Source: Symsagittifera roscoffensis
Lineage: Eukaryota; Xenacoelomorpha; Acoela; Convolutidae
Reading direction: 5' to 3'
Length of the DNA: 64,000 bases
NCBI RefSeq assembly: GCF_963678635.1
Contig: NC_087071.1
Coordinates: 36,604,438-36,668,437, forward strand
Below, in pieces: positions 53,265 through 64,000 of this stretch. The translations under genes and the position numbers were made by a program. Positions within the stretch are counted from its first letter, which is position 1, and each line of letters starts with the position of its first letter. The notes beneath the pieces were generated by a model that had not been told where the DNA came from, did no database searches, and saw only the letters and a program-made list of their open reading frames with translations.

Positions 53265-55545
53265 TTATGGTGCAGTGGGTGTAGTAGCTGTACTTTCTTG
53301 TGAATCGTCGTATGTTTTTGATGTGGTTGAAAATTTTTTGTTATTTTCGCTTATCTGAGCGTCTAAAAAGATTTTATTAGTTGAGGTTGAAAATATTACA
53401 AAATACCCTGCGAGCAGTATGCGTGCTACGCTTGCTTGTTTGTTTACTTGGGTAGGTATAGCACATGTGTTATATATTCCTTTTAGCAGTGAGTGATGGA
53501 ATCCTAAAAAGCTGAACATTGCATATAAGAAAGTGAATCTTTCTAAGATATAGTAGGGCCATCCTAAAAAGGCAAAGAGTTCATTTTTGAAATAACAAAA
53601 CTAAAAATATTTGTAGGAGAAAAATCTTGTGGGCAATTTTTTTCGCCGTTTAAACATATATAATGTTTTATATCCTTGAAGTATCCGTTGTAGTCTTGTG
53701 CGTAAATGTCAGAAAATCTTTAAGATTTTCTCAAAATTTGGTCTATTGATTGTCTTTGGCTTGTGTCCATTTTCATTAGGAGTTCTTGAAATTTTTGTGT
53801 ACGGACATGATGTTGTATGTCAGATCGTGAGTATATACCTATGAATTGGAGATCAATATTCGGGTTTCGGGCAAAAGCACTAATGCTTCTGGTGAAAAGT
53901 TCTTTAATGGTGGCATAAGAGTAGGGTATGGGGTGAGAAGATAGTATTTATCTTCATCTGGGCTTAGCTGTACAACATTGTGGCTATTTTCAGATCCACA
54001 TGGTACGGCTGTATCCCAAAAATATGTGCTTCTGGAAAATTTATCTACAAATTGTACTTTATTTTTAAAGAATAAAGGGTTCTTTGATAATATCATTTGT
54101 CTTCAAAAACATATAACGGTGATACTTTTTAGTGCATGTGTAATACCATAGTATATTTTCATCGTAGTCGATAAAATTTGATCTGTTTCCTGATAATCAA
54201 TATCCTGCAGAAGGTGTTTTAGTGCTGCCAATGCAAATGATTGTAGAATTTGTGTTCATTCTAGTTCGCATAAATGTTGTAGTGTTTCTAATTCTGAAAG
54301 TGACAATTCCTGAAAAATTCTGCTGATTGTATTGTCTATTTTTATGTCTAAATGGATGTCATAGTGAATTGCGCCAATATATGTGTTGTTCAATAGTGAT
54401 AGTTCTTGTAAACGTGTGCTTCCTTTATCTTGTGGACGGAGTTCTGCATCAATATTTCCATTTTATAGAAATGTTACTGAAATGTATTTTCGTCATTACA
54501 ACTTTTGTTTCTCTGAGTTGGGTTAATAATTAATTTTTCAGTGTTCATGTCAAAAACGTTTTCATTTTCGACAAGTTTTTCTGAATTTTGTGTTTTATAT
54601 AATGGCGTTTTATATTTGCAGGAGAATTCAGTTTTGAAATATATTCGAAAACGTTTTAGTTTGCTTTCTATTCCGTCGAATTGTTGTATTGTTGATTGCT
54701 TTGTGTTATTTTGTCAGGGTTGACTTGGTCAAAAGATTTTGATTCGATGAAGTATTTTTGGTCAAATTTTATCATTCTTCCTGGAATCTTTGCAACTTGA
54801 AATATTGTGTATGTGTCTTCAGAGAAACAAACGATGGTTGCCTGTGTGCGAGTGGTAGGATCGCAATATCCTTGGTCGGTTTTGCAAGGCAAGCGTATTT
54901 CTTGATCTATAATTGTGTCATCTTTTAAATCTCGTGGTTATTGTATTGTTCTAGTTGAATTTTCCAATCAAAAAACATTATTTTTTTGTGTCTGCTTTGC
55001 AGTTTGAAGTATTATTTATTCGTGTATCCAAATTTAATCGTGTATATCATGTGTTAAAATTCCGTGTTTGCCGTGGAATGGGTATTTATTGTCTAGTTTG
55101 ATATGTCCTTGATATCTTTCTAAATCGGCTTGGTGTGCTGAGTCTGGAAATACTTGAAAATTTACAAATTTTTGATTTGTTCCTTTATTGGTAGTTAACT
55201 TTAAAGGTCTTAGATCATTCTTTTTTACAGTCGTCAGGGCTCAGATGTAGAAGTCTTTCATTTTTACGTTGACAGACAGATTCATGAGCAAGTCTATTTT
55301 TGTTTCCAATTGAGACTTGGGAACAATGTATTTTTATTTTTTTTCTGTGAAGTTCGCTGTGAAGTTGTTTCGATTTATTTTGGTTCCGATTCGCATTGAG
55401 TTGCTTGATTCTTTGCGTACTTCTGTAGTGTTTTCTGATCATTTTCTTCGCAATCGTAATGTGTCACTAATAGGTCTTGTGATCCTGTTCGAGGGGGAGC
55501 GTTTTTATGTGATGTTGATTCTAGAAGAATAAAAGGAAGAATAAT
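53265..55545 (-). pseudogene. env-like glycoprotein, outer copy
   Basis: Minus-strand env pseudogene: HYDCEEND near 55,455, CDPTTRTQATIV near 54,860, KNKVQFVDKFSRST near 54,075, VPCGSE near 54,000, anchor RILLAGYFVIFSTS near 53,430, Ser/Thr tail to 53,265. Several frameshifts. It is parallel to 48,354-50,636. Confidence 0.7.
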
Positions 55546-55599
55546 GAGAAGAGATTTTATTATTAAAAAATAGATGTGTATGATAGGCCTTATTATGGG

Positions 55600-56661
55600 T
55601 TGTAGAATCTTATATATCCAAATGCCTTTTTTGTGTATCTATCGTATTTATAGATAAGTTCTTTTGTTATAAACGGGGGAAGTAAGGATTGAGCTGTTAT
55701 GTTTGATGAGTGATGTACTATATTGTTAAAATTTACTGTGATTTCAAATTTTGTGTCAAAATGTTTTGTGTTAAAAATTGTATGTTATGTTTTGTATATG
55801 TTTGCGAATGTCGTGTCTGCATTAAAATCTGTTGAATGCCCAATTGTGTAATCTGTAGCTGTCAAGATGCTGTCCAGATAAGGGAGGGGGTTCTACGAAT
55901 GTGTTCCAATCTAATCATTGAAGTATATTATTACTCAAAAGTTCTCTATATGCGTCGTCTAAACTTGAAGGGAAATTTAGTGGAAATGGGATGGTTGGGT
56001 TTTGACTTATTGTTGATGGTTTTGAAGGTAGTGATAGAGTTTCTAGTAGTGACAAAGAGATATCTGATGAGATATCTATTGGGTCATTTACCAAATATGG
56101 TTTACCTTGTGTGAAAGATTGTGTCATCCAATGTGGGAGACGCTGTGTGGAAGTTGGGGATTGAATGGATTTTCACGAATTTGTTCGGATTTGGGGGTTG
56201 ATCCTAAATAGTCCCATGGGATATTTGGAGTGCTTTGTTGTGAAATTGTTTGTCATGGAGAAGTACTTTGAATTGTACTACTTGAGAGATCTAGAGGGTT
56301 TTGAGGTGGTGACGATGAATTATTTGAGTATCTATTGTAGATGTCTAATTTTGGTTTTGACTAGGATGTCTTGTTCTGCCAAGATCTTGTTGGAGGGAAG
56401 GGTAGATGTTATATGTTGGTTCAGAGGTGTTGTAGGTTGGTTCGCTTAAAGGTGCATGGTGAAATACGGGTATTAAAGGTTCGGATAATACTGCGTGTCC
56501 TTCTTCTGAAACAAAACTCGTGTTGTTGATTGGGGGTGGCTTAATTGACTAGACGCTGGTGTTGGTGGGAGCTCATGGGATGTCATAGCCGGTGGGGATT
56601 GTTGTGTTGGTTGTTGATTAGCAACTTTGATATGTTCTAAGTGTTTTTTCTTGAGCTTCAA
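55600..56661 (-). pseudogene. Met-free ORF homologue, outer copy
   Basis: Begins in VANQQPTQQSPP (56,590 region), overlapping the end of the membrane ORF, and includes MTQSFTQGKPYLVNDPIDIS (56,127 downward). Interrupted by stops. In this copy the frame runs upstream into the membrane-protein ORF, unlike the plus-strand element. Confidence 0.6.
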
Positions 56662-57085
56662 ATCTATGTTGTTTATGATATTCTTCTATGAAAATGATTA
56701 AAAGAACTGTTGATAATGCAAAAGTTATTAATGCCTTTTTAATGCATTTACATGTTGACGGAATAAGGGAGACTAAAAAAGTTAGAAAAAATACTGAAAG
56801 GAGAAGTATGTCCTTGTTGTTACATAAATGTCTTAGCATTGGGGTAGTTTTTGAAATATCGCACCTGAGGAGGTGGTCAAGGATTTTTGAGAAATTGAGG
56901 TAGGCTTTGTTTCGGGAATGAAAAATTACGAAAAACTTGTTAAAAATTATGAAAAGGAGGAGGAATATTTCGAGGGTGTCTACAATAAAAAATATACCAA
57001 ATATGAAAAAAGAATGAAAAGATTGAAAAAAATGAAAGTATTGTTTTGATGAGTCGAACTGATTGAGAAAGAAGTTTTTGAGCAA
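56618..57085 (-). CDS. small membrane protein, uninterrupted 155-codon version (family A)
   Basis: Minus-strand single ORF equivalent to the two overlapping frames at 2,107-2,522. Two or more hydrophobic stretches (FIIFNKFFVIF; LLLSVFFLTFLVSLI) flank the conserved STCKCIKKA loop, followed by IIFIEEYHKQH. It is the only ORF of this decayed element still fully open, which suggests either short length or late decay. Function unknown. Confidence 0.55.
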   Translation of the reverse strand: MLKNFFLNQFDSSKQYFHFFQSFHSFFIFGIFFIVDTLEIFLLLFIIFNKFFVIFHSRNKAYLNFSKILDHLLRCDISKTTPMLRHLCNNKDILLLSVFFLTFLVSLIPSTCKCIKKALITFALSTVLLIIFIEEYHKQHRFEAQEKTLRTYQSC

Positions 57086-57690
57086 TGATTCAGTTCGTCG
57101 AAATTATTTTTATTTCCTATTTGGAAATTATGTGTGGTCAGTTTGTTTATTGGTTTTTTGACAAGTGAGTTGGATATAGGCGATTCTTGATTTAGGCAAT
57201 ATTGAAGGTCTAGGAAGGAGTTTCCTAGCTTTGTTTTTTTTTATGAGATGATTGGGGGTATTTAAAAATTATCTGTACGTTAAACTAAATGATCTTGTCC
57301 GATTTTTGCTTTAGGCTTATTCAAGTTTTCTTTGGGGGAATATGGAGTGTAAGTTGAGACAATATTATTGATTTTTGTACTAGTTGATAGGGGGAGAGTT
57401 GTAACATTTCAGTTTTTTTTCTAGTTGTCGAAAATGAACATGTTGCTTATTTTTGACCTGAAGGTCTGTTAGTTATAGTTCCAGATATGTTTGAAGTAAG
57501 TTATGTGTCGGCTAATGAAGTGGTGTCAAAATGGGGCGATGTTGAGCTAGTTTTTGGTTGGTTGATTTTGAACTAGATTGAAGAGCAGTAGCATGAAATG
57601 TGAAAAAAACAATGATTCTTTTCGTTCCAAACTCTAAGTTGTATAAAATGTTTAAATAAATTGAGAGTGGTTTTTGAAATTCAACTTTCG
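57086..57690 (-). other. spacer between integrase and membrane-protein ORF, minus-strand element
   Basis: Counterpart of 1,499-2,106. No ORF. Confidence 0.4.
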
Positions 57691-59130
57691 TCAATATATT
57701 AGATTGTGGGTTTAAAGTTCTATAATCTTTTCGTGGTTGATTTCGTAATCGTGATGATTTTCGTTGTGGTGATTTTTCTTTTGTTTCTTGAGGAATGATT
57801 TTTTTTTTCTAATTTTTGATTTATTATTTGTTTTTAAGGTTTTTTGTTTATATATCGTATTAGAAGTTTTTAATATATTGTTTTTTGTTTCTTTGATTTT
57901 TGAATCTGATAATTGTGTTGAAAATTTTACGTCATGTTGTAGTTGATTATTTGCATCTGATTTGTCTTGAACAACTTTTATTCCTGTAAAGCAGTATAAT
58001 TGTGTTTGCTCACAAAGTGTGTGTTCTTTTGGGTAATACGTTAAAAGATTGTTTCGGTGTTGAATTGTTTTTTTCATTTGAGTCAATAAGTTTTTATGTT
58101 AAATCAGTTAGTTTTTCAATAAATTGAAATGGTCCTTTCCGGAGTGGCTGTAGTTTTTTAGATATTCCTTTTTATGTCATAAATTTTGGTATAAACACAT
58201 ATGTTTCGATTTTTAAATTCGTGGCTGGTGTAAATCGTGAATTTTTTTGTGATTGAATATTTTGTCTTTGTGATAGTTTTATGGCTATTTTCTGGTAGAT
58301 TTCATTATTTTATAGCTATCTAAAATCCATTGGGTATGTGTTCCGGAGACCAGTTTTAAATTTTGTGGTTGATGAAAATGATCTTCAGCATGTGTATGTA
58401 GTGGTAGATTGTAACAAACTGAATCAATAGTAGGTTGACAATAACTTTGTGTTATTTTTGATTGAAGTTGCTGTAAACAATATTGGTTTTAATGGTTTTT
58501 GGTTACAAACCAATTCATGAGGTGATAGTCCTAGTGTTGTTGTTGTTTGTGAAATGTAGGCTAGAGTAGATTATTTAACATCTGCTGAACATTCTGTATA
58601 CTTTTTAACATTTCCTTTTATTATACATCTGAGATATTCTTGTAATGAACGGTTCATACCTTCGACTAAACCATTACTCCATGGGGTATGATATGCTCGG
58701 GTTTTATGTTTGATGTTATAAAGGTGGCATAATGTTATGACTTCAATTTTTATGAATTCAGTGCCGTTATCTGTAACAAGGATTTATGGTAGTCCAAATT
58801 TTGCAATCCAATGTTCATAGAGTGTTGTATATGCATAATAAGCATTACAATGACGTACAAGGCTTAGTGCTACGTAGTGTGTAAGTGCCTCGATTATAAC
58901 CATTATATACGACAAGTTTCCTTCTGAGGATGATGATATTGGTCCTTTTGTATCAAATGAAATTGTGTGATTGAAATATAAATTTTTTCCTTTAAAGTCG
59001 TGTTTTTCTGCTTTCTGTTTCTGGTGTGGATATTGTTTATTTAATTGACACGTTATACAGTCGTTACATAATACTTTTATCCAAATTGGTGCGTTTGGAA
59101 AGTATAATTCTGTACATATAATTCTGTATA
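57691..59130 (-). pseudogene. integrase, minus-strand family A element
   Basis: DDE residues are still recognisable (FDTKGP near 58,960; TDNGTEF near 58,770; PWSNGLVEGMNRSLQEYLR near 58,670), but frames are broken by stops and indels. Basic tail at 58,086-57,712. Closely related to 2-1498. Not functional. Confidence 0.75.
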
Positions 59131-59762
59131 AAATTTGAGTTTTTTTTGATCATGTATGTCCTTTTGTGCTTAATGTATGTTAAGTGTGAAAGGCTATGAG
59201 TATCATACTTAAAGGAAGACAGCGTACTTTTGTTTCGGATGTTCGGTATTCCAGAATATTGGTGGTCTCATTTTTGGTTGTCTTATGAATTTTTATGAAG
59301 TATCTAAGTGTTTTTTTTTCCTGAAATTGTAATATCTGCTTTTAGAGGTTTTGTCTTATACTTGTGCCAAAATTTAAGTTGTCTAATAAGTGGGTCTAGA
59401 TTCTAATAATTTTGTAAAAGTTCTAAAATCTATTTTTCTGTGGTTGGTAGAAAAGTTTCCGATTTCTGTTTTTGACAGTGGTATATTATCTAGAGGGTCA
59501 TGAAGATTGAAAACTTGATTTATTGTGTAATTAGAGTTTAAATCTGGAGATCCTGTTAAATTTATACTATCGGTTAATTTTTCTTTTTCTATTAAGGGAA
59601 ATAAATCTGTCGTATACTTTTTCTGTTTAATTGGTTTTTGTTGTGTGTTGTTTTTAATCCATAATGAATATGGTATTGGCTTAAATGAAGAATTTCATAA
59701 TAAATCTACTTCACAATGGTTGTTTTGGCAATCTAGATATAATGGGAAATGTTGTAAGTTGT

Positions 59763-61120
59763 TTAAATGTACTTTTCAAGGCCGGTTTTTACTGCATATT
59801 TGCATTCTAATCGTGGTGATATTTCGTCTTTTGTACGAAAAAACTTTGTATTTGGTGGGATTTCTACTGTCATTTTTCTTGTTTTTATTTCAGGCGGTGC
59901 GTTTCGACTAAGTGTATCTGGTAAAGAATTTTTCCTGCAGTCCAGACTGTATGTAAGTTTGGAAATTTCCATATTATTAATTGAAATCTGTAAACTCTGT
60001 GGTTTTTGTTTGATTTTTGTGTAAATAAAAAATTATTGAAAATTATTGGTTTATGATCTGTAAATAAGAATGTTGGATGTTTTGATCCAAGCATTAAAAA
60101 CTCATATTCTGTGAGAGTATATATTATGGCTCTACATTCTCTCATAAGTGTAGAGAAACTAAATTCTGATTGTGTAAATAGTCTTGAATTTGCTGAGATA
60201 AGATTCATTTTACTTGTTCCGTTATGTGATTGTAATAATGCTGCGCCGATGCCAAAGTTTTAAGCATCGCAAATTGCACAAAGTGGTTGATCTGGGTCTG
60301 AAATCGTATTTGATATTTGTTCAGTGAGAAGAGTTTTTGTTTCTTCAAATCGTTTTTGGTGTCCCGTTATCCATTCAAAAATATTTTGTTTTTTAGGGAT
60401 ATTATAAAATGACCTTAAATCAATTGCTTTTTATATATGTATTTACTTAAGAGATTTAGCATTCAACGAAATTCTTGGATTTTTTTAAAATTGATGGTGG
60501 TTGAAGTTTTATGATTGCGACTATGCGGGATTTTATTGGAGTATTCGTGTTTCCTTCGATAATATGTCCAAGAAATTTATCACGGGTTAGAAAAAATTGT
60601 GATTTATATAGGGCTGCTTTCATTTTTTCTTTAAGTAATATCTGGTAATAGTCATTCAAAACTTGAAACATTTCGTGTTTAGTTTGCGATTGCATGAAAA
60701 CATCGTCTAAATAATTTATTACATTTTTGCTAACAATGAAAGGAGGGAAAATTTTATTCATAAATGCTGAAAAAGCTGCTGGTCCTCTTGAGATTCCGTT
60801 AAATAATCTATTGAATTCATATTGCTGATTTCCAATAACGGAATAAGTTAAGCGTCGTGATTGTTCATCTAGTGGCATTTGATTGTATGCGTTTTTCATG
60901 TCAGCTGTTGTACAGTAATGTCCGTTTATTTTTGTGAGAATTACTTGAATTGGTTCTATAGGCCAATTACATATGGATTCGTCGGTGAGTGAATTAGGTT
61001 TCTAGCATCTAGAATATTTTTTAAAGATTCTCCTTTTGCTAGAATAATTAGGAGGCTTATGAATGTATTGCCTTTTGACTTTTCTTCTTTCTTGACTGGG
61101 GAAATGATTTAATTTTGTTT
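59763..61120 (-). pseudogene. reverse transcriptase and RNase H, minus-strand family A element
   Basis: RT core at 60,899-60,456 with NAYNQMPLDE, catalytic YLDD (INYLDDVFMQSQ) and LGHI. RNase H remnants at 60,208-59,885 include TLMRECRAI and TDHKPI. Frames are interrupted upstream and downstream. The YLDD motif differs from YIDD of family B. This gives the only view of family A RT in the window. Confidence 0.8.
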
Positions 61121-61167
61121 TAATATATCTAGTTGTCTATTAAGTTTGTCTTGTAAGTGAATTGGAA

Positions 61168-61770
61168 CTTTACTTGCTAGTTGTTTTTCGAAAACTGCGT
61201 CTGGTTTTAGGGGCAAATGTAAGGGTGAATTTACTTTTCCAACATCGATTTTAGATGAGGCAATAGCCGATGGGTATTTGAGTAGTATTTCTGCTAATTG
61301 TTCAAATTCTTGCTGTGTGGTTTGTGAATGTTGAAATTGATCATAATAAGGAACTGTTGTTCTTCCGGAGTGTATTTTGAAATTTTGAACGTTGGATTGA
61401 TAAGGTGTTTTTGTAAAACAATCTGTGTTTTGTTTTGAATCACTGGTTATATTATTGTATTATTGAAACTTTACTTGCTCGTTGTTTTTTGAAAACTGCG
61501 TCTAGTTATAGGGGCAAGTGTAAGGGTGAATTTATGTTTGCAACATCGATTTTAGATGAGGCATAAGCCGATGGGTATTTGAGTAGTATTTCTGCTAATT
61601 GTTCAAATTCTTACTTTGTGATTTGTGAATGTTGAAAAATGAACATCGTAAGGAATTGTTGTTCTTCCGGAATGTATTTTGAAATTTTGAACGTTGGATT
61701 GGTAACGTGTTTTTGTAAAATAATCTGTGTTTTGTTTTGAATCACTGGTTATATTATTATTTGATGATTC
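61168..61770 (-). repeat. ~299-bp tandem duplication in the protease-RT linker
   Basis: About 61,168-61,466 repeats at 61,467-61,765 (ACTTGCTAGTTGTTTTTCG versus ACTTGCTCGTTGTTTTTTG and onward). The copies differ at many positions, so it is not recent. No macrodomain-like motif is seen in this linker, unlike family B. Confidence 0.65.
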
Positions 61771-62028
61771 TTCATTAAGAATTGTGGACTGACGTATGTC
61801 TAGTAATTGTTGAATAATGTTTACTCTATATGCTGTTTCTACTGTAGGAGAAAATGTCGCATTTGTTTCACAATATCCTAGCAATCCTAAAAGTAGTGTT
61901 TTTTTATAGGGAGAATTGTTGTATACTTGTAAAGATAAGATATCTGATTTTGCATTCTTAAAGAAATTGATAGAAGAAGTTGTTACTCGAAAAAAATTGT
62001 GCATTGGTTTAAATTTAAGATCTGACAC
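61603..62028 (-). pseudogene. Pol linker segment, minus-strand family A element
   Basis: A 141-codon open piece between protease and RT, with IQQLLDIRQSTIL and an Asn-rich stretch. Part of Pol by position. No domain is recognised. Confidence 0.45.
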
Positions 62029-62199
62029 GTATAGTCGTTGTTAATTTTGATTAGTTATGTTTTTGACCCTGATAGTGAATTAAAGTAGTTTCGTTCCTGG
62101 TTGTTGTATAAAGGGGTAGAATTAGAAAAAAATAGAGGTTGTTTATTTAATCTTTGAAAGCATGTTAGTGATGTACTATTTGTTCGTGTGTACTGATCT

Positions 62200-62500
62200 T
62201 TTTAATGTAAATTACTATTTAGAATGTTAATAGTGGGTTTATATTTCGTGATGAATTGAATTCCAACTATATTGTGTTTTATGTCTGTGATATGAAAAAT
62301 TAGCTTGTTTGTTCCATTGTTCGAGTGGAAACGAGGTAGAATTGGATTTTTCCATAGTTTGTCAAACTTGATCCTTGTGCTGTAGCTAATTTGCTTGAGG
62401 TTTTCAATGGCGATAATTTTGTATGAAGGGTTTGGATTTCATTCCAAGTGGAAATGTTTATGATATTTGATTCTGCTCCCGATTCTATTAAGAAATTAGT
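62200..62500 (-). pseudogene. aspartic protease remnant, minus-strand family A element
   Basis: The active-site motif is read as FLIESGAESNIIN near 62,493-62,465; the catalytic Asp expected in DSGA is Glu (GAA), which should abolish activity. Surrounding frames are broken. Confidence 0.55.
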
Positions 62501-62599
62501 TTCAAGGTATGATAACTGAAATTTTTCTGTGTTTTGGGCTTTCTAGTGAAAGTGGAAGTGACCAAATTTTTTCTTTAGGTAGTTGTACTTCATTTGTAT

Positions 62600-64000
62600 T
62601 TTTTTTGTATATACTATTCATACTTGAACTTCTTCGAGTTCCTATATAGTATAATCTGTCATATTAAGTGTGGTGTTTTGTTCATTAGAATTATTGAAGT
62701 TTTCGTGATTGTGATAATTGTTCGATTCAATTGGCGTTTCGAATTCTTCTGCAATTTTAAGCATGTTTATTGAAAGTGTGTTTTCTGTTTCGCTTTTGTC
62801 ATCTGTGGATTCGCAATTTTTATGATTTAATTGTAATCCGAACTTTCTGTCTTGTGAATACCGGGAGGGTCTGATTGATTGTGTTTAGTTAATTGTATCT
62901 GATTTATTTGTCTTTAGTGTTTAGGTATACTGCTTCTAAAGTTTTGTTGTGAATTTTGATAATTTGTATGATTTCTGTGTGGTGACTGAGAATAGTTTCT
63001 TTGTCTGTTTCCATAATTATAGTTTCGAGTTCCAGAATTATCTGGTGATCTGTTGTAATTGTTGCTATAATTTGATTTGTTATTAGAATAATTTCGTAGT
63101 CTTTTTTCTGAGTATTGTCTATTTCTTTATTCGAGTAATTTCTGTTTCGTTTATATGAAGAATTTCTGGATTGATCGTTTGTAAAAAATCTGTTACGCGA
63201 ATTTGAATTGGAACGATTTCTGTGGTAGCTTGAATAATTACTTCTGTTTGAGTTTGATCTTGAGTAATTATTTCGATACTGGTTATTTTGATTATTTGAT
63301 CTGCTGTATCGAGTTTGTGAGAATTTTTGTGAAATTCTTCGATCTGGAGATCTTCCGCGATAGTGATTTCTGTAAGGTGGTTGTTGTCTACTATTATAAT
63401 TTTCTGGGAGTGATTTTCCTGAAGTATTATTACTGTGATTGTTCTTGTTTGGTAGGTTTTGATCTTTTTTTCATTTGTTGATAAAAGGTTTTGTTTCGTT
63501 CTCTGTTTTTTTGTGGTTTATTTTGATTGCCTTGCTGTTTTTGTCTGCACTCAGCAATGATATGTCCATATCTACGGCAATAGGTTTATCGTTTTTTGAT
63601 TGATGGTTTGCCTTTAAAATTTGGACTTTTTTCATAAATATTTAATATCTGTGTAATGTTTTCAGCTAATTCCGTGTCGGAATCTTGTAAAATTTTTGTT
63701 TGTGAAGTACTTGTATGGATGTTATTTACATAAAGAAGTTTTAAATTTTCTGTTTCATTCAATTTCATCTCATCGTAAATTCAGCTTGTTCTAGTTTGCC
63801 TAAAATTTTTCGAAAATCTATATCAAGTTTCCGAATTGAAGATAGATGTAATGCTCGCTTTTTCCGCTATTTTTTATAGTTGTGGTGTTAATGTCATCTT
63901 CAAGACTTCTGTCTTTCTCGTATTTTGTAGTCATGTGTATTAAGTGAGTATGCTTTTCTTACCAATTTTTCGATTCTTACTGCAAGTTGTTTGATTGTTT
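62600..64000 (-). pseudogene. Gag remnant, minus-strand family A element (runs off window)
   Basis: A CCHC knuckle remnant YCRRYGHIIAECR at about 63,590-63,550; the first Cys position is a TAA. Downstream (lower coordinates) is an Asn/Arg/Ser-rich tail, as in Gag C-termini. Upstream, a 60-codon open piece at 63,768-63,586. The capsid part lies at or beyond the window edge. Confidence 0.55.

Larger units (their letters stand above)
51874..56438 (-). repeat. outer copy of the ~4.6-kb tandem duplication
   Basis: Partner of 46,957-51,570. The identity by eye is high (~90-95%), but both copies carry private stops, so the duplication is older than the 1,777-bp one. Confidence 0.8.

Overview
The window looks like transposon-rich DNA from an AT-rich eukaryotic nuclear genome, most likely an invertebrate animal. 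It contains no bacterial-type operons. Short GT-AG introns, env-bearing Ty3/gypsy elements, hAT-type MITEs, long GT-rich microsatellite and a 200-base assembly gap all fit that picture. The phylum cannot be fixed from sequence alone. The TATA box plus TCATTC initiator of one LTR fits arthropod promoters but does not prove an arthropod.

Layout. (1) 1-8,785, plus strand: 3' part of a Ty3/gypsy element ('family A'). It holds an integrase cut by the window edge, a small membrane protein in two overlapping frames, a 377-codon open frame with no methionine, an env-like glycoprotein lacking its membrane anchor, a 558-aa post-env accessory ORF, and the 3' LTR. (2) 8,786-11,740: two short hAT-type MITEs with 8-bp target duplications, and a minus-strand exon of a TIR-like host gene. 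(3) About 11,741-24,260, plus strand: a nearly complete second gypsy element ('family B'). It has an LTR promoter, a PBS, Gag, a -1 frameshift site (TTTAAAC, 7-nt spacer, stem), and a Pol with an embedded TARG1/OARD1-like macrodomain between protease and reverse transcriptase. Integrase follows, then a spliced gene on the opposite strand, env (frameshifted), and a post-env coiled-coil ORF. (4) 24,260-32,290: degenerate repeats, including fourteen copies of a 67-bp repeat bounded by inverted GGACAAAATCC-type modules. (5) 32,288-33,180: minus-strand kinesin-light-chain-type TPR pseudogene with 126-bp repeats, running into the 200-N gap. (6) 33,381-34,251: a further family A LTR. (7) 34,252-40,820: AT-rich DNA and a 2-kb GT/GC-rich tract. 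(8) 40,826-64,000, minus strand: a second, decayed family A copy (LTR to Gag), expanded by nested tandem duplications with microhomology junctions.

The points most worth following up are the macrodomain inside a gypsy Pol (both TARG1 catalytic residues present at the same 41-residue spacing), the antisense two-exon gene in the same element, the Met-free ORF and conserved accessory ORFs of family A, and a 13-bp LTR hairpin with compensatory base changes among three copies.

Expected expression in family B: Gag is translated from genomic RNA and Gag-Pol arises by -1 frameshifting. Env and the accessory protein need subgenomic RNAs, and the antisense gene must have its own minus-strand promoter. 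The copy here is probably not autonomous: Pol has an in-frame TGA and an A9-run frameshift, and env is frameshifted.
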